Assembly: GCF_013155365.1 (NCBI RefSeq)
Contig: NZ_JABJRA010000004.1
Coordinates: forward strand, 248,001 to 312,000
DNA length: 64,000 bases
Source: Nocardioides sp. zg-DK7169
GTDB lineage: Bacteria; Actinomycetota; Actinomycetes; Propionibacteriales; Nocardioidaceae
Direction of reading: 5' to 3'
Shown here: piece after piece, positions 56,093-63,474 of the stretch
Layout of the letters: every line of letters begins with the position of its first letter
Position numbering within the stretch: the first letter of the stretch is position 1
Translations under genes and position numbers: made by a program
Notes under the pieces: model-generated
Told to the model about the DNA's origin: nothing
Databases searched by the model: none
Seen by the model: only the letters and a program-made list of their open reading frames with translations

Positions 56093-57115
56093 ATGGCCTC
56101 GCACACCCGGCACGCTGCGGCCGGGCCGGCGACGGCGTGGCTCCTGCGGCTGCGCCACACCCTGTGGCGCCTGGTGGTCACCACCGTCGGCTCGTGCATG
56201 CGCCACCGGGTCACCGGGCTGGCGGCCGAGGGGGCGTTCTTCGCGGTGCTGTCGGTGCCGCCGCTCATCTTCGCGCTGACCGGCGCCATCGGCTACGTCA
56301 CCGCGCGGTTCTCCCCGGGCGAGGTCGAGGACGTGCGCGAGGCGGTGGTCGAGCTCTCCTCGCGCCTGCTCACCGACAGCGCGGTCGACCGGGTGATCGT
56401 GCCGACGATGGACGACGTCCTCGAGGGCGGGCGCTTCGACGTGATCTCGCTGGGCTTCGTGCTGGCCCTGTGGTCGGGGTCCCGGGCGCTCAACGTCTTC
56501 GTCGACACCATCACGATCATGCACGGCCTCGGCGGCTCGCGCGGGATCATCCGCACCCGCGCGCTGTCGTTCGTCCTCTACGTCATGGCGCTCGTCACCG
56601 GGGTCGTCGCGGTGCCGCTGATGGTGCTCGGACCGGCCCTGCTGCGCGACTGGCTGCCCGCGGGCTTCGACTTCGTGCTCGGGTTCTACTGGCCGGTGGT
56701 CCTGCTGGTCTGCATCTGCTTCCTCGCCACGCTCTACCACGTGTCGGTCCCGGTGCGGACGAGCTGGCGCTTCAACCTCCCGGGTGCGACGTTCTCGCTG
56801 TTCGCCTGGGTGGTCGGCTCCTACGTCCTGCGCTGGGTGCTCACCGCGACCGCCGCGGACTCCCGCTCGATCTACGGTCCGCTGGCCGCACCGATCGCGG
56901 TGCTGCTGTGGCTCTACGTCGTGGCGATCGCGGTGCTCATCGGCGCGGCCGTCAACGCGGCCTTCGACGAGGTGTTCGCGCAGTCCTCGACCTCGCGGGC
57001 CCGGCGCGAGCTGGTGCAGCGCCTGCGCGTGCTCGGGGGGCGAGACCGCGCCGCGCCGACGGCGGGGTCGGACTCCGACGGGAGCCTGCCGGGCACGGAG
57101 GCCCGTGTGGACTAG
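56093..57115 (+). CDS. YihY/BrkB-family membrane protein
   Basis: 340 residues with about six membrane helices, typical of the YihY/virulence-factor BrkB family (GLAAEGAFFAVLSVPPLIFALTG near the N-terminus, YGPLAAPIAVLLWLYVVAIAVLIGA near the C-terminus, quoted as the two motifs AAEGAFFAVLSVPP and APIAVLLWLYVVAI). Transport or regulatory function is not established. Leaderless start at ATG 56093 behind TACGGT. Its TAG stop is the first half of the next gene's -10 element. Confidence 0.85.
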   Translation: MASHTRHAAAGPATAWLLRLRHTLWRLVVTTVGSCMRHRVTGLAAEGAFFAVLSVPPLIFALTGAIGYVTARFSPGEVEDVREAVVELSSRLLTDSAVDRVIVPTMDDVLEGGRFDVISLGFVLALWSGSRALNVFVDTITIMHGLGGSRGIIRTRALSFVLYVMALVTGVVAVPLMVLGPALLRDWLPAGFDFVLGFYWPVVLLVCICFLATLYHVSVPVRTSWRFNLPGATFSLFAWVVGSYVLRWVLTATAADSRSIYGPLAAPIAVLLWLYVVAIAVLIGAAVNAAFDEVFAQSSTSRARRELVQRLRVLGGRDRAAPTAGSDSDGSLPGTEARVD

Positions 57116-57118
57116 ATT
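57113..57118 (+). promoter_or_regulatory. -10 element TAGATT for leaderless K+ channel gene, starting in the upstream stop codon
   Basis: TAG of the YihY-like gene (57113-57115) begins TAGATT. Six nt later comes the GTG at 57125. Confidence 0.65.
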
Positions 57119-57124
57119 CGATCC

Positions 57125-58222
57125 GTGCCCGCCCCTCCCACCCCTGCCCACGAGGCCCTCGGCGTGGTGTCGCTCCCCGAGCGGGTGCGCTCCCCGTGGT
57201 GGGAGCTGGGCCGCCGGTTGCTGGCCGCGCTGGCGATCCTGGTCGGCACCGTCCTGCTGGTCTACCTCGACCGCGACGGCTACGTCGACGGCAACGACCC
57301 GACGGGCAAGATCACCCTGTTGGACGCGATCTACTACACGACCGTCACACTGAGCACGACGGGCTACGGCGACATCGCACCGGTCAGCGATGCCGCCCGC
57401 ACCATCAACGCCTTCGTCATCACCCCCGCCCGTATCGCCTTCCTCGTCCTGCTGATCGGGACGACCCTCGAGGTGCTCGCCTCGCAGGGACGGGAGATGT
57501 TCCGGGTGGCTCGCTGGAGGAAGCACATGGGTCACCACGTCGTCGTCGTCGGGTACGGCACCAAGGGCCGGAGCGCGGTCGACACCCTGGTCCGCAACGG
57601 CCTGGACCGGGAGGCGGTGGTGGTCGTGGACCCCAGCGGCGTCGCGCTCCAGGACGCCCACGCCGACGGGCTGGCCGTCGTCACCGGGGACGCCACGCGC
57701 CGCAACGTGCTGCGCCGCGCGGGCGTGGCGGAGGCCGACCAGATCATCATCACGACCGACTCCGACGCCTCCAACGTGCTCGCGACCCTCACGGTGCGCC
57801 AGCTCAACCCGGACGCCTGGATCGTGGCGGCCGTGCGCGAGCAGGAGAACGCGCCGCTGATGAAGCAGTCCGGGGCCAACTCGGTGATCACCTCCTCCGA
57901 CGCGGTGGGACGCCTGCTCGGGCTCTCCTCGCTGTCCCCGACCCTCGGGTCGGTGATGGAGGACCTGCTCACCTACGGTCACGGCCTCGAGGTCGCCGAG
58001 CGCGAGCTGCTCGTCTCCGAGGTGGGCCGCCCACCTCAGTCGCTGCCCGACCAGGTGATCGCGGTGGTGCGCGACGAGAAGGTCTACCGCTACTTCGACC
58101 CGGTGGTCTCGCTGCTGGCCCGCGGTGACCGGCTGGTCGTCGTCCGCGCCTCCCGCGAGCTGCCCTGGGCGCCCCGCCCGGGCACCCACGACGAGGACCT
58201 CGCCTCCGACCACGAGGACTGA
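57125..58222 (+). CDS. Potassium channel with RCK (TrkA-N/TrkA-C) domain
   Basis: 365 residues. One transmembrane helix (about 32-48), a pore loop with the K+ selectivity filter TTGYGD (78-83) and a second helix form a two-TM channel. A cytoplasmic RCK domain follows with the Rossmann motif HHVVVVGYGTKGRSA and a C-terminal TrkA-C-like region. This is the MthK-like layout, gated by nucleotides or ions. GTG start predicted leaderless. Confidence 0.92.
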   Translation: MPAPPTPAHEALGVVSLPERVRSPWWELGRRLLAALAILVGTVLLVYLDRDGYVDGNDPTGKITLLDAIYYTTVTLSTTGYGDIAPVSDAARTINAFVITPARIAFLVLLIGTTLEVLASQGREMFRVARWRKHMGHHVVVVGYGTKGRSAVDTLVRNGLDREAVVVVDPSGVALQDAHADGLAVVTGDATRRNVLRRAGVAEADQIIITTDSDASNVLATLTVRQLNPDAWIVAAVREQENAPLMKQSGANSVITSSDAVGRLLGLSSLSPTLGSVMEDLLTYGHGLEVAERELLVSEVGRPPQSLPDQVIAVVRDEKVYRYFDPVVSLLARGDRLVVVRASRELPWAPRPGTHDEDLASDHED

Positions 58223-58262
58223 GCCCCCTCGCCGCCGGCGGAGGTCCCCCTCTGGCGCTCGT

Positions 58263-58278
58263 TCGAACAGGTGTTCTA
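58263..58278. promoter_or_regulatory. LexA-like box upstream of a 74-residue gene
   Basis: TCGAACAGGTGTTCTA has one mismatch (G to T) from TCGAAC-N4-GTTCGA. Its 3' end overlaps the -10 hexamer TACGCT (58277-58282). Confidence 0.7.
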
Positions 58279-58288
58279 CGCTGGCGGG

Positions 58289-58513
58289 GTGAGGGATCAG
58301 GTCACCGGGCTCCAGGGACACGACGTGCCGCGCCACGTCTGGGTGTGCCGCACGGGTCGCTGGCAGGAGCGCAGCCCCGGGCTGATCCTGGAGTGGCGCC
58401 GGGTCCAGGGGCACTGGGAGGCGCTGGTCGTGTGGGCCTCGGGCGGCGGCGTGCGCGCCTGGGAGCTCGCGCACGGCTGGGTGCGCGCCGAGCACGTGCG
58501 ACCGCGCGACTGA
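58289..58513 (+). CDS. Small putative SOS-controlled protein of unknown function
   Basis: 74 residues starting VRDQVTGLQG and rich in Trp and Arg (HVWVCRTGRWQERSPGLILEW, quoted as the motifs HVWVCRTGRW and PGLILEW; then AWELAHGWVRAEHVRP). Small basic, probably beta-rich, no membrane segment. The GTG start is set by TACGCT (58277-58282) 6 nt upstream, so leaderless. A LexA-like box overlaps that promoter. Not recognised; the size and composition recall small proteins encoded near translesion polymerase genes, but none is nearby. Confidence 0.6.
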   Translation: MRDQVTGLQGHDVPRHVWVCRTGRWQERSPGLILEWRRVQGHWEALVVWASGGGVRAWELAHGWVRAEHVRPRD

Positions 58514-58526
58514 GGGGGCGCCGGAG

Positions 58527-59282
58527 TCAGTCGCCCCAACCCATGGAGAACACCTCGAAGGCGGTGGCGAAGGTCGTGCCGAGCCGCTGGCCGGCGCCGC
58601 GCGAGGCGGCCTCGAGGAACTCCCGGGCGTCCCAGTCCACCCAGCCCAGGCCCTCGATGTACGCCGCGTGCGCCTCCAGCGAGGCGACGCCGGCGTCGAA
58701 GGTCGCGGTGGTGTCGACGCCGTGCGCGGCCAGCGGGGAGCCGGCCGCCCAGACCTCGCGCACGCCGCCCCACGGCTCGACCCGGTCCTGCAGCTGCTCG
58801 GGGAAGACCCATCGGTTGCCCGCGTCGCGGACGGCGTCCAGGGTGGCGCGCCCGACGGCGACGTGGTCGGCCTGGTTGAGGCTCGCCCCGCCCCACGTGT
58901 CGCGGAAGTTGTTGGTCACCACGATCTCGGGACGGTGGCGCCGGACCACGCCGGCGATGGCGCGGCGCAGGTCCACGCCGTACTCCACGATGCCGTCGGG
59001 CCGGCCCAGGAAGTCCACGACGTCGACGCCGACGATCCGGGCGGACTCCACCTGCTCGGCCTCGCGCAGCGGGCGGCACGCGTCGGGGCGCAGCCCGTCG
59101 ATGCCGGCCTCGCCGCTGGTCACCATGCAGTAGACGACCCGCTTGCCCTGGCCGGTCCACCGCGCGATCGCCGCGGCTGCGCCGAACTCCAGGTCGTCGG
59201 GGTGGGCGACGACGCACAGCGCGCGCTCCCACTCCTCGGTGACGGGCGTGAGCGGGCTCGGGGGAGCGACGTCGCTGTCCAT
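58527..59282 (-). CDS. PIG-L family deacetylase
   Basis: 251 residues of the LmbE/PIG-L zinc deacetylase family. The metal motif is VVAHPDDLEFGAAA; the ASLNQADHVAVGRA segment supplies the third ligand. The substrate is an N-acetylated sugar or similar; mycothiol enzymes (MshB, Mca) belong to this family, but this protein is shorter and not clearly one of them. ATG at 59282 chosen for family start; GACAGT lies 5 nt upstream on the minus strand. Confidence 0.88.
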   Translation of the reverse strand: MDSDVAPPSPLTPVTEEWERALCVVAHPDDLEFGAAAAIARWTGQGKRVVYCMVTSGEAGIDGLRPDACRPLREAEQVESARIVGVDVVDFLGRPDGIVEYGVDLRRAIAGVVRRHRPEIVVTNNFRDTWGGASLNQADHVAVGRATLDAVRDAGNRWVFPEQLQDRVEPWGGVREVWAAGSPLAAHGVDTTATFDAGVASLEAHAAYIEGLGWVDWDAREFLEAASRGAGQRLGTTFATAFEVFSMGWGD

Positions 59283-59376
59283 GCCCCACTGTCGCAGGAC
59301 CGTGACACGCGCGACAGGGGGAAGGGCGGCGATCCGCGGGCAACCACCGGGCGCAGCCCCTAGCATCAGGCTGGTC

Positions 59377-59952
59377 ATGCCTGTGTCCTCCACCTCACGT
59401 CCTGCCCGGAACCGGGCTCTCCGCGCGCCGTACGTCGCGCTGGCCGGGGTCCTCCTCCTCGTGGTGCTCGCCGCCGTCGGGGCGACCCAGGGCCGCGCGG
59501 AGCCGACCGGCAACTACCGCCCCGAGCTGGCGGCGGACACGCTGGAGGTGGGCTGCTACCCGCTGCCCGAGGGGGTCGTCCTCGACTTCCCCTACGTCGT
59601 ACGCCGCGACGGCGACGCGGCCGCCGCCTCCGGCGCGCGCCGGCACCTGGTCCTGCACTGGTCGCTGCTGGAGACCGACGAGGTGCGCGAGCGGCTCGCC
59701 GCGACGCTGGCCGACGCAGGCTTCGACGTCGAAGCCGGGTCGACGGGTGACGACGTGCTGAGCGCCCGCCGCGCCGAGACCGGGGGAGCGGCGACCGTGG
59801 TCGAGGCCCGGCTCACCGAGCTCGACAACCCCTCGCCCGACCCGATCGTCCGCGGCGTCCTCGAGCTCGACCTGCCGGTCGCCGAGCGCGCCTCCGACGC
59901 CCCGGACTGCGACAACCCGTTCGTGACCAAGCGCTTCGAGGAGGAACAGTGA
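59377..59952 (+). CDS. Small membrane-anchored protein preceding a glycosyltransferase cassette
   Basis: 191 residues with one N-terminal membrane helix (about 15-38, YVALAGVLLLVVLAAVGA) and an extracellular domain with two Cys (EVGCYPLPEG and DAPDCDNPF). No family is recognised. TAGCAT (59361-59366) ends 10 nt before the ATG. Its stop overlaps the next gene's GTG by 4 nt (GTGA), so it is co-translated with the membrane glycosyltransferase and may be a specific partner. Confidence 0.7.
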   Translation: MPVSSTSRPARNRALRAPYVALAGVLLLVVLAAVGATQGRAEPTGNYRPELAADTLEVGCYPLPEGVVLDFPYVVRRDGDAAAASGARRHLVLHWSLLETDEVRERLAATLADAGFDVEAGSTGDDVLSARRAETGGAATVVEARLTELDNPSPDPIVRGVLELDLPVAERASDAPDCDNPFVTKRFEEEQ

Positions 59953-61517
59953 CCGGCCCGATGGGCACCGCCGGCACCGCGGACACGGTCCGGACGGCGC
60001 CGGACACCGCGAGCCCGCCTGCGACCGCTTCCGCGGGGCCGCCCGGGCTCCGCGGCTGGTGGCAGGCACGCTCGCGCGGCGAGCAGGTGCTGCTCGGGCT
60101 GGTGGTGGCGCACCTGGTGCTCAAGCTGGTCGTCTACCTCCAGGTCGCCGGTGGCCAGCTGGTCGGCGACGAGTCGTCGTACGTCAACGGCGCGATGTCG
60201 CTGTCGAACCTGTTGCGCGACGCCGTCACCCTCACCCCGCCCGACCTCGCGGAGGTCGAGCGCAACGTGGTCGGCAGCGGGTGGTTCATGCCGGGCATGT
60301 CCCTGCTGCTCGCCCCGCTCTACCTGGTCGTGCCGGACGCCGACGTCGCCGTCCTGCGGGCCTACCTCGCCGTGGTGACCAGCGTGGTCTTCCTGCTCAC
60401 CGTGCTGCGGGTGCGCCGTGTGCTCGGCGTCCGGTACGCCGCCGCGCTGCTGGTCGTCCCCGGCCTGGTGCCGACCTGGGCGGCGTTCTCGATGGCCGCC
60501 TGGGGCGACCTGTTCGCGGGCGTCCTGGTGGTCCTGCTGCTGATGGAGCTCGTCGTGCTGAGCCGCCGCCTGCGTCGCGGCGAGGCGCCGTCGCTCGGTG
60601 AGGGGTTCCGGCTCGGGCTGGTGGCGATCGCGGTCGTCTACTTCCGCTCCAGCACCTCGCTGCTGGTGGCGGGCCTCGGCGTGGTCGCCCTCGTCGCGGC
60701 CGTGTCACTGCTGCGCGGCGCCGAGCGCCGTCGCGCCGTCGTGGCCGCGGGCGTCGGCGCGCTGACGTTCGTGGGGCTGCTGCTGCCGTGGTCGGTGGCC
60801 GCGTCGGCGACCCTGGGCGGCCGGGTGATGACGACGACCTCGGTGCCGACCGTGCTGGCCAACACCTTCGGCGACCGCGAGCAGGTCTGCTTCGGCCCGT
60901 GCGACCCGGGCTCGACGGCGTGGTTCAGCCCGCTGCGCTACTCCCGGGAGACCGCGCGCGCGACGGGGCTCTCGGAGATGGACGTGGCCACCCAGATGTC
61001 GGCGTACGCCCGCCAGGACGTCACCGCCTCCAGCTACGCCGAGGACGTCCTGGACAACCTGCACGCCTACGTCCGCGAGCCCGAGCGCTTCTCCTCCTAC
61101 CTGCGCCCCGACGCGGAGCGCGCCGACGCCGGAGGTCTGGCCACCACGCTCGACGCGCTGACGCGCGGCCTGGTCTGGGCGGCCTTCGCGGTCGGGGTGG
61201 CCACGATCCTGCTCGTCCTGCGGCGCCGCCGCGAGGCACAGGTCGTGAGCGTGCTGCTCACGCTGTCCTTCGGTGCGCTGCTGACCCAGCCGTTCGTGCA
61301 CATCGCGGGACCGCGCTACTGGACCACCGCCGCGCCGGTGCTCGGCCTGGCGGCGGCCCTGCTCGTGACCCAGGTGCTCGCGCGCCGGGCCGTGGACGCC
61401 CCGCTGGGGGCGCGCGACGCGGCCCTGGGGACGTGGCTGACCCGGGTGCAGGTCCTGCTCGCAGTCGGGGCGGTGCTGGTGGCGATCTGCGTCCCCCTCG
61501 TCGCGTCCGCGGCCTAA
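59949..61517 (+). CDS. Multi-spanning membrane protein, probable GT-C (GT39/83-like) glycosyltransferase
   Basis: 522 residues with about 11 membrane helices. The first extracellular loop contains GDESSYVNGAMSL; an acidic DE-type motif in this position is the catalytic site in many GT-C lipid-linked sugar transferases. A long extracellular loop (CFGPCDPGSTAW with a Cys pair) precedes the last helices. The GTG start has GAGGAA upstream. The context with GtrB- and GtrA-like genes downstream makes a sugar transfer role likely; acceptor unknown. Confidence 0.75.
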   Translation: MTGPMGTAGTADTVRTAPDTASPPATASAGPPGLRGWWQARSRGEQVLLGLVVAHLVLKLVVYLQVAGGQLVGDESSYVNGAMSLSNLLRDAVTLTPPDLAEVERNVVGSGWFMPGMSLLLAPLYLVVPDADVAVLRAYLAVVTSVVFLLTVLRVRRVLGVRYAAALLVVPGLVPTWAAFSMAAWGDLFAGVLVVLLLMELVVLSRRLRRGEAPSLGEGFRLGLVAIAVVYFRSSTSLLVAGLGVVALVAAVSLLRGAERRRAVVAAGVGALTFVGLLLPWSVAASATLGGRVMTTTSVPTVLANTFGDREQVCFGPCDPGSTAWFSPLRYSRETARATGLSEMDVATQMSAYARQDVTASSYAEDVLDNLHAYVREPERFSSYLRPDAERADAGGLATTLDALTRGLVWAAFAVGVATILLVLRRRREAQVVSVLLTLSFGALLTQPFVHIAGPRYWTTAAPVLGLAAALLVTQVLARRAVDAPLGARDAALGTWLTRVQVLLAVGAVLVAICVPLVASAA

Positions 61518-61545
61518 GACAGTTCTTCTTCGAGAGAGTGGGTCC

Positions 61546-62586
61546 ATGACGTCCCGAACCCCGTCGCGACCGTCCGTGGCGTACGTCCTGCCGGTCTACA
61601 ACGAGGACGCCAACATCGACGTCTTCCACGCGACGCTCGTCGAGGCCGTCGCCGCGCGGCCCGACATCGACTTCGAGTTCGTCTACGTCGACGACGGCAG
61701 CCGGGACTCCTCCCTCGAGCGGCTGCTGGCGCTGCGGGAGCACGACGACCGGGTCACCGTCGTGGGCTTCTCGCGCAACTTCGGCCACCAGATCGCGGTG
61801 ACCGCCGGTCTGGACCGGGTGGAGGACGCCGCCGCCGTGATCGTGATGGACACCGACCTCCAGGACCCGCCCCGGGTGAGCCTCGAGATGATCGAGGCCT
61901 GGGAGCGCGGCGTGGACGTGGTCTACGCCCAGCGGCGCACCCGCAAGGACACCTGGCTGAAGCGGACGACGGCGTACGCCTTCTACTGGCTGCTGGGGCG
62001 GCTGGCCTCGATCGACATCCCGCGCAACACCGGGGACTTTCGCCTGATGGACCAGCGCGTCGTGCGCGAGGTGAACCGCTACCGCGAGCAGGACCGGTTC
62101 CTGCGCGGGATCGTCGCCCACGTCGGGTTCCGCCAGGAGGCGCTGCTCTTCGACCGCGACTCCCGCCACGCCGGCACGTCGGGCTATCCGTGGAAGAAGA
62201 TGGTCGCGTTCGCGGCCAGCGGGATCTTCGGCTTCTCCACCGCTCCGCTGCGGATGATCTCGCGACTGGGCTACCTGATCTCCGGGTTCAGCCTGCTGCT
62301 CGCGCTCTACGTCCTGGGAGTGCGGCTGTTCACCCCGGACCAGGCGGTGCCGGGCTGGGCGTTCCTGGGCGTCGGGATGTTCCTGCTCAGCGGGCTGCAG
62401 CTGATCATGATGGGCGTGATCGGCTCCTACCTCGGCCGCGTGTACGTCGAGGTGCAGGACCGCCCGCTGTACTCCGTCGCCCTCCAGGCGCGGGGTGCGC
62501 GCCTGGCGCCGCTGACGCGTGGCCTCGAGGGCGTCAGCGACCGGGCCGGCGACCTGGCCGGCGAGGGCAGCGGGAGCCTGCGCTGA
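61546..62586 (+). CDS. GtrB/DPM1-like family 2 glycosyltransferase
   Basis: 346 residues. A GT-A domain comprises VAYVLPVYNEDANI, FVYVDDGSRDSS, GFSRNFGHQ, and the metal motif MDTDLQDPP. Two C-terminal membrane helices (about 245-300) follow. This is the GtrB type, which loads a sugar onto polyprenyl phosphate at the cytoplasmic face. GtrA-like gene follows with an overlapping start. Confidence 0.92.
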   Translation: MTSRTPSRPSVAYVLPVYNEDANIDVFHATLVEAVAARPDIDFEFVYVDDGSRDSSLERLLALREHDDRVTVVGFSRNFGHQIAVTAGLDRVEDAAAVIVMDTDLQDPPRVSLEMIEAWERGVDVVYAQRRTRKDTWLKRTTAYAFYWLLGRLASIDIPRNTGDFRLMDQRVVREVNRYREQDRFLRGIVAHVGFRQEALLFDRDSRHAGTSGYPWKKMVAFAASGIFGFSTAPLRMISRLGYLISGFSLLLALYVLGVRLFTPDQAVPGWAFLGVGMFLLSGLQLIMMGVIGSYLGRVYVEVQDRPLYSVALQARGARLAPLTRGLEGVSDRAGDLAGEGSGSLR

Positions 62587-62981
62587 AGACGTCCCTCCGC
62601 GCGCTGCTGGGCTCCTCCGCGGTGCGGTTCGCCGCCGTGGGCGTGGTCAACACCGCGATCGACGTCGTCTTGTTCACGCTGCTGCACCCGCACCTGGGGA
62701 TCGTGGCGGCGAACCTGATCTCCACGAGCGCGGGGATGCTGTTCAGCTTCACCGTCAACGGTCTGCTGGTCTTCGACGCCGGCCGGCTGCGCTGGCGCGA
62801 CGCCGCACGGTTCGTCGCGACCACGGGGGTGAGCATGTGGGTGCTCCAGCCGGTGCTGATCCACCTGCTCATCGACCACGCGCCGGCGCCGGTCGCGAAG
62901 CTGATGGCGACCGCCATCACCGTGGTGGTCAACTTCGTCGCCTACCGCTACCTGGTGTGGCCCGCGAGGGCCCGGGCCTGA
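62583..62981 (+). CDS. GtrA-like flippase, apparent CTG start
   Basis: 132 residues, four membrane helices, with VRFAAVGVVNTAIDVVLFTLL near the N-terminus (quoted as AVGVVNTAIDVV) and FVNGLLVF-like FTVNGLLVF in the second helix. GtrA proteins are thought to flip polyprenyl-linked sugars. No ATG, GTG or TTG lies upstream of GTG 62622 in this frame. A CTG at 62583 overlaps the previous stop (CTGA) and has GGGAG 6 nt upstream, so it is preferred. Starting at 62622 would remove 13 residues. Confidence 0.82.
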   Translation: MKTSLRALLGSSAVRFAAVGVVNTAIDVVLFTLLHPHLGIVAANLISTSAGMLFSFTVNGLLVFDAGRLRWRDAARFVATTGVSMWVLQPVLIHLLIDHAPAPVAKLMATAITVVVNFVAYRYLVWPARARA

Positions 62982-62993
62982 TCGCCCGAGATG

Positions 62994-63024
62994 GGCGGCA
63001 CCCGTTCGAGAGCCGGGTGCCGCC
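62994..63024. terminator. Bidirectional terminator between gtrA and the DUF4193 gene
   Basis: 11-bp perfect stem GGCGGCACCCG (62994-63004) with 63014-63024 and a 9-nt loop, in a 54-nt gap between convergent genes. Confidence 0.85.
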
Positions 63025-63035
63025 GGGGGCTGACG

Positions 63036-63326
63036 TCAGTCGCAGTCGCGGCAGTGGTCGGTGCCGGGTACTCGCATCGAGGGGCCGTGGAGCAGGAAGC
63101 AGCGCGAGCACATGAACTCGTCGTCCTGGCGGGGAGTCACCACGATGTGGAGCTCCTCGTGGGAGAGGTCGGCGCCCGGCAGCTCGAAGGAGTCACCCTC
63201 GGTGTCCTCGTCGACATCGACCTTGGGCGACTGCTTCTCGGTCGGATTGCCCCGGAGGGCCTCGATGGAATCAGCCTCCGGCTCGTCCTCGGGCCGGTTG
63301 CGTGGTGCGTCGTAATCGGTCGCCAC
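63036..63326 (-). CDS. DUF4193 protein
   Basis: 96 residues: an acidic N-terminal region (EDEPEADSIEAL) and a C-terminal zinc-ribbon-like CSRC ... CRDC. DUF4193 is a conserved actinobacterial family of unknown function. The GTG at 63326 is chosen because AGGAGGT lies 7 nt upstream; an earlier in-frame GTG at 63335 overlaps it. Confidence 0.85.
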   Translation of the reverse strand: MATDYDAPRNRPEDEPEADSIEALRGNPTEKQSPKVDVDEDTEGDSFELPGADLSHEELHIVVTPRQDDEFMCSRCFLLHGPSMRVPGTDHCRDCD

Positions 63327-63455
63327 AGCGACCACCTCCTCGTGAGCAGCGGAGCGCCGCACGATACGGCAGGTGCTGTGGGCGTCCGGAGGTGCCTTCC
63401 CATCGGACGCCCTCGTGCATGGCGTACCTCACGCTGTGCTCATCGAGGCGGAAAA

Positions 63456-63469
63456 AACAAGGGTCCTTC
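63456..63469 (-). terminator. Short terminator-like motif with T-tract
   Basis: On the minus strand GAAGGACCCTTGTT is followed by TTTT, 5 nt after the stop of the partial secreted-protein gene. It is the same 14-mer as at 3943-3956. The stem is only 4 bp, so the assignment rests on position and the T run. Confidence 0.45.
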
Positions 63470-63474
63470 GGGCC

